In this document: positions 14,965 to 22,649 of the stretch, in pieces | Layout of the letters: every line of letters starts with the position of its first letter | How positions within the stretch are numbered: the stretch's first letter is position 1 | From: Acidimicrobiaceae bacterium | GTDB lineage: Bacteria > Actinomycetota > Acidimicrobiia > Acidimicrobiales > Bog-793 | Length of the DNA stretch: 36,262 nt | Direction: 5' to 3' | NCBI GenBank assembly: GCA_027365385.1 | Contig: DAHXNN010000215.1 | Coordinates: 1 to 36,262, forward strand | Program-made: the position numbers and the translations under genes | Notes under the pieces: model-generated | Seen by the model: the letters and a program-made list of their open reading frames with translations, nothing else | Told to the model about the DNA's origin: nothing | Database searches by the model: none

Positions 14965-17394
14965 ATGGCGGACGCCATCACGGTGTCGGGCCCCATCAGC
15001 GGGACCGACCGTACCCTCTCGTTCGAGACGGGAAAGCTTGCCGGCCAAGCCGACGGCGCTGTCGTCGCGCGGATCGGCGACACGATCGTCCTCGTGACCG
15101 CGACGGCGGCACGGCGGGTGCGTGAGGGGCAGGACTTCTTCCCCCTTACCGTCGACGTCGAGGAGCGGATGTACGCCGCCGGCAAGGTGCCCGGGTCGTT
15201 CTTCCGCAGGGAAGGCCGTGCGACCGACCAGGCGATCCTCATCGACCGCCTCATCGACCGGCCATTGCGCCCCTCGTTCCCTGAGGGCTTCCGGGCCGAG
15301 GTCCACGTCGTCGCCACGGTCTTCGGTGCCGACCAGGAGAACCCCCACGACGTCGTCGCGATCAACGGTGCGTCGGCTGCCCTCATGATCTCGGGCATCC
15401 CCTTCGACGGACCGATCGGTGCCGTGCGCGTCGCCTACTCGACCGATGGCCAGTGGCTGCCGCACGCCACCTACCAGGAGGGCGACGCGTCGACTTTCGA
15501 GCTCGTGGTCGCCGGCCGTGCCCTGTCCGAGGAGCCCGACGCCGAGATCGCGATCATGATGGTCGAGGCGGGCGGGACCGAGCACGCCGTCGACTACTAC
15601 GACAAGGGCGCGCCGAAGGTGACCGAAGAGGTCGTCGCCGACGGCATCGAGGCGTCGAAGACCTGGATCCGCGAGGCGATAGCGCTCCAGCGGGAGCTTG
15701 TCGCGAAGGCGGGCCGCAAGCCGACCATCCCCTACGAGCTGTTCGTCGACTACGAGCCTGAGGTCTACGAGCGAGTCGTGGCGGTCGGCGGCGAGTCCCT
15801 CGCCGCGGCGAACCTCATCACGACCAAGGCGGAGCGCGCGTCGGCGCTCGACGCGGCTGGCACCGAGGTCCTCGCTGCTCTCGCGGACGAGCTCCCGGGC
15901 CGCGAGCGTGAGGTCAAGGCAGCCATCCGCTCGCACACGAAGAAGATCGTGCGCAAGCGGATCGTCGAAGAGGGCGTGCGTATCGACGGCCGCGGCACGA
16001 CCGATATCCGGCCGCTCTCGGCCGAGATAGGCCTCATCCCGACGGCGCACGGGTCGGGCTTGTTCCAGCGGGGTGACACCCAGGTCCTCAACTTCACGAC
16101 TCTCGGCATGCCCCGGATGAACCAGCTCCTCGACACCATCGGCATCGACGAGTCGAAGCGCTACATGCACCACTACAACTTCCCGCCGTTCTCGACGGGA
16201 GAGACGGGCTTCATGCGCGGCCCGAAGCGGCGTGAGATCGGCCACGGGCTGCTCGCCGAGCGCGCGCTCCTACCGGTCGTCCCTCACGAGGACGAGTTCC
16301 CGTACACGATACGGCTCGTCTCCGAGGTGCTCTCCTCGAACGGCTCGACCTCGATGGCGTCGGTGTGCGGCTCGACGCTCTCGCTGATGGACGCTGGCGT
16401 CCCGATCAAGGCGCCTGTCGGCGGTATCGCGATGGGTCTCGTCTACGCGGAGGGCAAGTACACGACCCTCACCGACATCCTCGGTGCCGAGGACGCGTTT
16501 GGCGACATGGACTTCAAGGTGGCAGGGACCCGTGACTTCGTCACAGCGCTCCAGCTGGACACGAAGATCGACGGCCTTCCTGCGGACGTCCTCGCCCAGG
16601 CTCTCCGTCAGGCCCGAGACGCGCGCCTCGTCATCCTCGACGTCATCGCGAAGGCGATCGCGGAGCCGGCGACCGCGGTGAAGTCGCACGCACCGAAGAT
16701 CGTGAGCTTCGAGATCCCGATGGACAAGATCGGCGAGGTCATCGGCCCGAAGGGCAAGGTCATCAACGCGCTCCAGCAGGAGACCGGTGCCGACATCGCC
16801 GTCGACGACGACGGCTCGGTCGGGCGCGTCACCATCGGCGCGAAGGAGTCCGTCGCTGTCGACGAGGCCCGTCGCCGGATCGAGCTCATTCTCGACCCCC
16901 CGACTGCCGAGGTCGGGAAGGTCTACGACGGCAAGGTCGTCAACATCACGAAGTTCGGCGCGTTCGTCAATATCCTTCCCGGCCGCGACGGCCTGCTCCA
17001 CATCTCCCGGCTCGGCGCGGGCAAGAGAGTCGAGCGCGTCGAGGACGTCGTCGAGCTCGGCCAGGACGTGAAGGTCGTCGTCGACGACATCGACCCCCAG
17101 GGCAAGATCTCGCTGTCGCTCGTGGGCGAGGACGGCGAGCGGATCGCTGGAAGCAAGGCCGACGCGCAAAGGGGGAGCTCCGCGTCCGTATCGGCGCCCG
17201 TGTCCGAGCCGGTCATCTCAGGTGAGCAGGCCGGCTCCGGGACACGAGGCGCACCGAGGCGTGCCTCGTTCGAGGACGAGTTCGCCGCGGAGATCGAGCG
17301 GGACTTCGGCAATCTCGGACCGCCCGAGATCGCGACACCCGCGGGGCCACGCCCCGAGCGTGGGCCGCGCCGCCGCGGGGGGCCGCGGCGCTGA
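14965..17394 (+). CDS. pnp: polyribonucleotide nucleotidyltransferase (PNPase)
   Basis: 809 residues; phosphate-dependent 3'-to-5' RNA degradation. Two RNase PH domains are present: the first begins with SFETGKLAGQADGAVVARIGDT, and the second contains GSGLFQRGDTQVL and GDMDFKVAGTRDF. They are followed by a KH domain (IGEVIGPKGKVINALQQ, near residue 588) and an S1 domain (GKVYDGKVVNITKFGAFV, near 650). A disordered, basic tail of about 80 residues ends in RRRGGPRR, longer than in enterobacteria. ATG 14965 has AGGAG five bases upstream. It lies 19 bases before the M16 peptidase start, so the two are probably cotranscribed. Confidence 0.97.
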   Translation: MADAITVSGPISGTDRTLSFETGKLAGQADGAVVARIGDTIVLVTATAARRVREGQDFFPLTVDVEERMYAAGKVPGSFFRREGRATDQAILIDRLIDRPLRPSFPEGFRAEVHVVATVFGADQENPHDVVAINGASAALMISGIPFDGPIGAVRVAYSTDGQWLPHATYQEGDASTFELVVAGRALSEEPDAEIAIMMVEAGGTEHAVDYYDKGAPKVTEEVVADGIEASKTWIREAIALQRELVAKAGRKPTIPYELFVDYEPEVYERVVAVGGESLAAANLITTKAERASALDAAGTEVLAALADELPGREREVKAAIRSHTKKIVRKRIVEEGVRIDGRGTTDIRPLSAEIGLIPTAHGSGLFQRGDTQVLNFTTLGMPRMNQLLDTIGIDESKRYMHHYNFPPFSTGETGFMRGPKRREIGHGLLAERALLPVVPHEDEFPYTIRLVSEVLSSNGSTSMASVCGSTLSLMDAGVPIKAPVGGIAMGLVYAEGKYTTLTDILGAEDAFGDMDFKVAGTRDFVTALQLDTKIDGLPADVLAQALRQARDARLVILDVIAKAIAEPATAVKSHAPKIVSFEIPMDKIGEVIGPKGKVINALQQETGADIAVDDDGSVGRVTIGAKESVAVDEARRRIELILDPPTAEVGKVYDGKVVNITKFGAFVNILPGRDGLLHISRLGAGKRVERVEDVVELGQDVKVVVDDIDPQGKISLSLVGEDGERIAGSKADAQRGSSASVSAPVSEPVISGEQAGSGTRGAPRRASFEDEFAAEIERDFGNLGPPEIATPAGPRPERGPRRRGGPRR

Positions 17395-17413
17395 CCCGGG
17401 ACTGCACCGCGCA

Positions 17414-18688
17414 ATGCCGGGCGGCGACGAGCAGCGGCCGATGATCGAGACGGCGACGCTCGACTGCGGGATCCGTCTCGTGACCGAGCAGATGCCCGGT
17501 GTGCGGTCGGTGTGCACCGGCTTCTGGGTCGGCACGGGCTCTCGTGACGAGAGCGGTCCTCAAGTGGGCATCTCGCACTTCCTCGAGCACCTGCTCTTCA
17601 AGGGCACGCCGACGCGTTCCGCCCGCTCGATCGCCGAGGACGTGGACGCGGTTGGCGGTGACATGAACGCGTTCACGACGAAGGAGTACACGACCTTCTA
17701 CGTCCGTACGCTCGCGGACCACCTCGAGCTCGGGCTCGACATCCTCTCGGACATCTTGTGGAACCCTGCGCTTCGCCCTGACGAGGTCGACGCGGAGCGC
17801 CAGGTGATCCTCGAGGAGGTGCTCATGCACCTCGACGAGCCGGCAGACGTGGTCCAGGAGCGCTTCGCCGAAGCGCTCTTCCCCGGCCATCCGCTCGGGC
17901 GCGAGGTGCTCGGCCTACCCGAGGTCATCGCGAACGTGAGCGTGCCGGAGATCCGGTCCTTCTTCGCCGACCATTACCGTCCGGGCAACATCGTCGTCGC
18001 GGTCGCCGGCGACGTGGAGCACGGTCGCATCGCCGAAGGCATAGAGCGGCGCTTCGCGGGGTCAGCTGCAGGGAGCCCGCCAGTGCGCGACGCGCCGGGG
18101 GACGAGGTCCGCTCTCTCGACGTCACGTCGCGCGACACCGAGCAGGCACACCTCGTCGTCGGTGTCCGTGGTCCGGAGCGGCGCTCGCCGGACCGTTTCG
18201 CGCTCTCGTTGTTGAACCACAGCCTCGGAGGGGGGATCTCGTCCCGGCTCTTCCAGAAGATCCGGGAGGAACGTGGCCTCGCCTACTCGGTCGTGTCGGA
18301 CCGGGTCGCCTATGCCGACACGGGAGCCCTCGCCGTCTCGGTCGGGACGGCTCCGGAGAGGATCAAGGAGGTCCTGCGCCTCGTGCTCGACGAGATCGAG
18401 GACCTCGCTGCCAAGGGTGTGACCAAGGAGGAGCTCGAGCTCGCGAAGGGCCACCTGCGAGCCGACACCATCTTGAGCCTCGAGGAGTCCGGAGCGCGGA
18501 TGTCGCGCATCGGCGCGAGCTTGCTCCTCCACGGCGAGGTGCCGAGCATCGAGGAGATCACGGCGAAGATCGACGCAGTGACCCTCGAGCAGGTCGCAGA
18601 GGTCGCGTCGCGCGTCCTCGGTGGCCAGCGGGTGCTCGCCGTCGTCGGGCCGTTCAGCGCGGAGGAGCTCTCGTCTGAGCTCGGCTGA
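17414..18688 (+). CDS. M16 family zinc metallopeptidase (processing-peptidase type)
   Basis: 424 residues, a single-chain M16B-type peptidase. The inverted zinc motif HFLEH is at 55-59, and the third ligand lies in VILEEVLMHL (E134/E135), about 76 residues on, as in mitochondrial processing peptidase relatives. The C-terminal half has the Arg/Tyr-type segment RGLAYSVVSD. ATG 17414 is used; ATG 17441 is possible and neither has a clear SD. It sits between pnp and dapB, as in many Gram-positives (ymxG/mlpA position). The substrate is unknown. Its last bases contain GGAGGAG, which serves as the SD of dapB. Confidence 0.94.
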   Translation: MPGGDEQRPMIETATLDCGIRLVTEQMPGVRSVCTGFWVGTGSRDESGPQVGISHFLEHLLFKGTPTRSARSIAEDVDAVGGDMNAFTTKEYTTFYVRTLADHLELGLDILSDILWNPALRPDEVDAERQVILEEVLMHLDEPADVVQERFAEALFPGHPLGREVLGLPEVIANVSVPEIRSFFADHYRPGNIVVAVAGDVEHGRIAEGIERRFAGSAAGSPPVRDAPGDEVRSLDVTSRDTEQAHLVVGVRGPERRSPDRFALSLLNHSLGGGISSRLFQKIREERGLAYSVVSDRVAYADTGALAVSVGTAPERIKEVLRLVLDEIEDLAAKGVTKEELELAKGHLRADTILSLEESGARMSRIGASLLLHGEVPSIEEITAKIDAVTLEQVAEVASRVLGGQRVLAVVGPFSAEELSSELG

Positions 18689-19538
18689 TTCCCCTACGAC
18701 GCGCGTCGCCGTCCTCGGGGCAGCAGGGCGCATGGGCCGAGCGGTGTGTGCCGCGGTGAGCGCCGAGGAGGACCTCGAGCTCGTGGCAGCCGTCGACCCG
18801 TTGGCGGCGGGGGAGATGCTCGGTGCAGTCGTCCCAGGCCTTTCGGCGAGCCGACGTGCGGCGGGCACGGTGGACGCCGGCTCGCTCGTGATCTACGGCG
18901 GGGTCGAGGAGATCGCAGACGACGCACCCGACGTCCTCGTCGACTTCACGAGGGCGGCGGTCTGCGTACCCGCCCTCGAATGGTGCGCACGACATGGTGT
19001 CCACGCCGTGTCGGGCACGACGGGCGTCGCAGGCGAGCAGATCGCACAGCTGCGCGAGCGGTTCGCCGCGCCGGGCTCGCCCAATTGCATCCTCGCCTCG
19101 AACTTCGCGATCACGGCCGTCGTCCTTCTCCGCCTCGTCGAGATCGCGGCGGCGTACCTCGACGCCGCGGAGATCGTCGAGCTGCACCACGACGCCAAGC
19201 TGGACGCTCCGTCGGGGACCGCCCTCGAGACCGCTCGTCGCATCGCAGCGGTGCGCGAGGCGTCCGGCGTGGCACCCCGGCCGGAGCGGACCACGAGCGA
19301 GCTGCTCCCCGGCGTGCGTGGCGGCGTCGCCGCTGGAGGCATCCACGTCCACGCGATCCGTCTCCCCGGCCTCGTCGCCCACGAGGAGGTCGTCTTCGGC
19401 GCGCTCGGCCAGTCGCTCACGATCCGCCAGGACTCCTACGACCGCACCTCGTTCATGCCGGGCGTCCTCGTCGCAGTGCGCAAGGTTGCCGGCCTGCCCG
19501 GGCTCACGGTCGGGCTCGGAGACGTCCTCGGGCTGTGA
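18675..19538 (+). CDS. dapB: 4-hydroxy-tetrahydrodipicolinate reductase, probable CTG start
   Basis: 287 residues; NAD(P)H-dependent step of the diaminopimelate/lysine pathway. The Rossmann motif is VAVLGAAGRMGRAV, the central loop is VSGTTG, and the catalytic and substrate segment is ELHHDAKLDAPSGTA. The next in-frame ATG lies after the Rossmann motif, so the start must be earlier. CTG 18675 gives MSSADSPTTRVAVLG and has GGAGGAG exactly seven bases upstream, the best SD near any candidate. GTG 18621 would overlap the peptidase gene by 68 bases and add a low-quality Arg/Ser extension. It overlaps the peptidase stop by 14 bases and works with dapA downstream. Confidence 0.94.
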   Translation: MSSADSPTTRVAVLGAAGRMGRAVCAAVSAEEDLELVAAVDPLAAGEMLGAVVPGLSASRRAAGTVDAGSLVIYGGVEEIADDAPDVLVDFTRAAVCVPALEWCARHGVHAVSGTTGVAGEQIAQLRERFAAPGSPNCILASNFAITAVVLLRLVEIAAAYLDAAEIVELHHDAKLDAPSGTALETARRIAAVREASGVAPRPERTTSELLPGVRGGVAAGGIHVHAIRLPGLVAHEEVVFGALGQSLTIRQDSYDRTSFMPGVLVAVRKVAGLPGLTVGLGDVLGL

Positions 19539-19599
19539 CGCGAAAAGGCTCCGCATCTCCCGGCGAGCTGCACCGGGGAAGCGGGGCCCTTCCTCTGCT

Positions 19600-19818
19600 T
19601 CAGGACTTCGCGACGTCGAGCCGGTGCGCCGTCGACACCAGCGCGGCACCAGCGAGCGAGGCGAACGCGAGCTCCGCGACGCCGGTCAGGTTCTCCACCT
19701 TCGCGAAGTCCTTGTCGACGATCTCGACGAGCTGCGCCCGACTCGCCCGCATCGCGTCCGCATGGATGTCGTCGGACTGCTCGAGGAGCTGCCCGAGACC
19801 GTGCTCGTCGTAGTCCAT
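19600..19818 (-). CDS. small orphan protein, 72 residues
   Basis: I do not recognise a family. The protein starts MDYDEHGLGQLLEQSDDIHA and is mostly helical by composition, with an acidic first half and a hydrophobic stretch (AELAFASLAGAALVST) near residues 47-62. ATG 19818 is supported by GGGAGAA upstream on the minus strand; the track's longer start at 19929 adds an unlikely Arg-rich leader. It is the only minus-strand gene inside the dapB-dapA interval, which suggests independent regulation. The hydrophobic segment could be a weak membrane helix or a packing core. Codon use is like its neighbours. Confidence 0.6.
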   Translation of the reverse strand: MDYDEHGLGQLLEQSDDIHADAMRASRAQLVEIVDKDFAKVENLTGVAELAFASLAGAALVSTAHRLDVAKS

Positions 19819-19940
19819 CTGCTTCTCCCTCTCTCGGTGCGTGACGACAGTGCTTCGGAGCACGGTGCCGGAGTGGATGAGGCCGCGCCGAGAGCCGCTC
19901 CGGCGCGCATGGCCCCGGCACCGCCGCACGGGCGTGCTGG

Positions 19941-19946
19941 TAGCGT
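19941..19946 (+). promoter_or_regulatory. -10 element of a dapA promoter
   Basis: TAGCGT is followed after six bases by GTG (19953) and then by the SD-plus-ATG at 19955-19967. The transcript should begin near the GTG, giving either a leaderless GTG start or a 12-base leader. No good -35 is visible. The rest of 19819-19964 is the divergent region between the orphan gene and dapA. Confidence 0.45.
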
Positions 19947-19964
19947 CTGGATGTGGAGAGCACC

Positions 19965-20891
19965 ATGTCGGACCCCCCCTTCGGACGCACCATCACGGCG
20001 ATGGTGACGCCGTTCACCGCTAGCGGTGAGCTCGACCTCGCTGGCGCTGAGAGACTTGCGACGTACCTCGTCGAGCAGGGAAACGACGGGCTCGTGCTCT
20101 CCGGCTCGACGGGCGAGGCCTCGACCCTTACCGACGACGAGCGAGTGGCGCTCTGGCGTGCCGTCGTCAGTGCCGTCCGCGTCCCGGTCATCGCAGGAGC
20201 GACGTCCAACGACACAGCGCACTCGGTCGAGCTCGTGCAGCGTGCGGAGAAGGCTGGTGTGGCGGGCGTGCTCGCCGTGACGCCCTACTACAGCCGACCT
20301 TCTCAGGCTGGCATCGCAGCGCACTTCCGGGCCGTCGCCAGTGCGACCTCGCTCCCGGTCGTTCTCTACGACATCCCCGTGCGCACCGGACGCAGGATCT
20401 CCCGTGGCACGATGCTGCGCCTCGCCGAGGAGGTGGCCAACGTCGTCGCCGTCAAGGACGCGTCTGGCGACCCGGCGTCGACGGCGCGCCTGCTCGCCGA
20501 GGCGCCGGACGGCTTTTGCTGCTACGCCGGCGACGACGCCCTCACCTTGCCGTTGCTCGCCATCGGCGCGGTCGGCCTCATCGGCGTGGCGACCCACTGG
20601 TGCGCACCCGAGTGTGGCGAGATGATCCGACGGTTTCTCGCCGGCGACGTGGTAGGGGCACGGGAGGTGAACGCGGCGCTCGTCGAGAGCTTCGCGTTCG
20701 AGACGAGTGACGACACACCTAACCCGTTGCCGGCCAAGGCTGTGCTCCGAGTCCTCGGACTGCCGGCCGGCGAGTGCCGCCTACCGCTCGGCGAGGCGCC
20801 GGACGGCCTCGAGGGCGCGGCGAGGTCGGTCCTCGCGCGGCTCGACGCCTGGCGGCGCCAGCGGACCGACTCAGCACCGACGAGAGCTTGA
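19965..20891 (+). CDS. dapA: 4-hydroxy-tetrahydrodipicolinate synthase
   Basis: 308 residues; condenses pyruvate with aspartate semialdehyde in the diaminopimelate/lysine pathway. Family motifs: TAMVTPF, SGSTGEASTL (T49), TPYYSRP (Y109), YDIPVRTG (Y137, R141 region) and the Schiff-base Lys in VAVKDASGD (K164). ATG 19965 has GGAG six bases upstream; GTG 19953, used by the track, would add MEST and could be used if the message is leaderless. It lies nine bases before rnj, so dapA and rnj probably share a transcript. Confidence 0.96.
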   Translation: MSDPPFGRTITAMVTPFTASGELDLAGAERLATYLVEQGNDGLVLSGSTGEASTLTDDERVALWRAVVSAVRVPVIAGATSNDTAHSVELVQRAEKAGVAGVLAVTPYYSRPSQAGIAAHFRAVASATSLPVVLYDIPVRTGRRISRGTMLRLAEEVANVVAVKDASGDPASTARLLAEAPDGFCCYAGDDALTLPLLAIGAVGLIGVATHWCAPECGEMIRRFLAGDVVGAREVNAALVESFAFETSDDTPNPLPAKAVLRVLGLPAGECRLPLGEAPDGLEGAARSVLARLDAWRRQRTDSAPTRA

Positions 20892-20899
20892 GGATCGAC

Positions 20900-22561
20900 A
20901 TGGCAGAAGACGTACGCATCGTGTTCCTCGGCGGGCTCGGCGAGATCGGGCGCAACTGCGCTGTGGTCGAGCACTCGGGCCGCATGATGGTGCTCGACTG
21001 CGGCATCATGTTCCCCGATCCTGAGATGCCCGGGGTCGATCTCGTGTTGCCGGACTTCTCGTACCTGCGCGAGAACGCGGATCGTGTCGAGGGCATCATC
21101 CTCACCCACGGTCACGAGGACCATATCGGGGGTCTCGGCTACCTCCTCGGTGTCGTCGACGCGCCGGTCTTCGGCTCCGCGCTGTCGCTCGGGCTCGCAC
21201 GCTCGCGCGTCGAGGACGCGGGGCTCGGCGCCAAGGCGCGGCTCGTCACCGTCACCGACGGCGAGCGCAGGAGGATCGGGCCGTTCGACGTCGAGTTCAT
21301 CCCCGTCACGCACTCGGTCCCGCACGGGTTCGCCACCGCCTTCCACACGCCGCAGGGCGTGGTGCTGCACTCCGGCGACTTCAAGCTCGACATGACGCCG
21401 GTGGACGGGCGGCGGACGGATCTCGCGCGGATCGGCGCGCTCGCCGACGGCGAGAGCATCCGGCTGCTCCTCGCGGACTCGACGAACGCCGAGGAGCCCG
21501 GGCACACCCGTTCGGAGAGCTCCGTCGGCGAGACGTTGCGCCAGATCTTCTCGGAGAAGTCCGGGCGCAGGATCATCGTCGCGTGCTTCGCGAGCCATAT
21601 CCATCGGATCCAGCAGCTTGCCGACGCGGCGATCTTGCACCAGCGCAAGATCGCTCTCCTTGGTCGGTCGATGATCCGCAACGTGACCCTTGCCCGCGAG
21701 CTCGGGCTGCTCACCATCCCCGAGGACTCGCTCGTCGACGTCGAACGTGTCGACGACCTCGCGTCGGGCCAGGTGTGCGTCATCTCGACCGGGTCGCAGG
21801 GTGAGCCGATGTCCGCGCTCACATTGCTCGCATCCGGCGAGAACCGGAGGTTGGCCGTGAGCGACGGGGACGTCGTCGTGCTCAGCTCCCATGCGATACC
21901 TGGCAACGAGTGGGCGGTCGCGAAGGTGATGGACGGTCTCGCCCGCCGGGGCGCCGAGGTCGTCCACTCGGGGATCGCGCATGTCCACGAGAGCGGGCAC
22001 GCGAAGCAGGGAGAGCTGGCGACCTTGCATGCTGTGGCGAGGCCGCGCAGCTTCGTGCCCGTCCACGGCGAGTACCGCCACCTTCTCCGCCACGCGCGCC
22101 TCGCGATCGAGATGGGTGCCGACGAGCACGAGGTGCTCCTCTGCGAGGACGGCGACGCGATCCGGCTCAGCGACGAAGGGATCGACTTCGACGGCGAAGT
22201 GCCCGCGGGCTACCTCTACGTCGACGGCATCGTGGGCGACATCGGGACGGGTGTGCTGCGTGACCGCCGCGTCCTCGCGGAGGAGGGAGTCGTCGTCGTC
22301 GTCCTCGCCGTCGACAGCAAGTCGGGCGAGATCCTCACCGGTCCCGAGATCATCACGAGGGGCTGGGTGCACGCGCCCGAGGCCGAGGAGCTGATCGAGG
22401 ACGCGCGTGCGGTGGTGGTCAAGGCAGTGGGCGAGGCAGTGCGTGCCGGCTCGTTCGACGCCGATACCCTCCGCCGCGCGACGCGACGCGCCCTCGGCAA
22501 GCTCGTGAGCGACCGCACCCGACGGCGGCCCATGATCGTGCCCGTCGTCATGGAGGCATGA
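20900..22561 (+). CDS. rnj: ribonuclease J
   Basis: 553 residues; metallo-beta-lactamase-fold RNase with endonuclease and 5'-to-3' exonuclease activity in mRNA turnover and rRNA maturation. The zinc motif is HGHEDH (70-75), with further ligands in PVTHSVPHG and LHSGDFKLD. The beta-CASP region includes STNAEEPGHT and the conserved SGIAHVHESGHAK near the C-terminal third, then the C-terminal domain. ATG 20900 has TTGAGGA upstream, while the track start (20774) lies in dapA. The pairing with dapA and ftsK is typical of actinobacteria. Confidence 0.96.
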   Translation: MAEDVRIVFLGGLGEIGRNCAVVEHSGRMMVLDCGIMFPDPEMPGVDLVLPDFSYLRENADRVEGIILTHGHEDHIGGLGYLLGVVDAPVFGSALSLGLARSRVEDAGLGAKARLVTVTDGERRRIGPFDVEFIPVTHSVPHGFATAFHTPQGVVLHSGDFKLDMTPVDGRRTDLARIGALADGESIRLLLADSTNAEEPGHTRSESSVGETLRQIFSEKSGRRIIVACFASHIHRIQQLADAAILHQRKIALLGRSMIRNVTLARELGLLTIPEDSLVDVERVDDLASGQVCVISTGSQGEPMSALTLLASGENRRLAVSDGDVVVLSSHAIPGNEWAVAKVMDGLARRGAEVVHSGIAHVHESGHAKQGELATLHAVARPRSFVPVHGEYRHLLRHARLAIEMGADEHEVLLCEDGDAIRLSDEGIDFDGEVPAGYLYVDGIVGDIGTGVLRDRRVLAEEGVVVVVLAVDSKSGEILTGPEIITRGWVHAPEAEELIEDARAVVVKAVGEAVRAGSFDADTLRRATRRALGKLVSDRTRRRPMIVPVVMEA

Positions 22562-22633
22562 GCCTCCGACCCCGTCGTCGGTGACGTGGTGCCCCGGTGC
22601 CTGATTGTCACGGGTGGCCGGTGGTGCTGGTGT

Positions 22634-22639
22634 TAGCGT
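22634..22639 (+). promoter_or_regulatory. -10 element of an ftsK promoter
   Basis: TAGCGT, the same hexamer as before dapA, ends ten bases before GTG 22650. The start would be leaderless or nearly so, as no SD precedes it. TTGACA at 22642 lies too close and has no -10 at the right distance. Confidence 0.35.
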
Positions 22640-22649
22640 TGTTGACATT

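Noticed and set aside
22642-22647. TTGACA as a -35 box before ftsK
   Set aside because: No -10 element lies 16-18 bases downstream, and it is placed between the better TAGCGT box and the GTG start.
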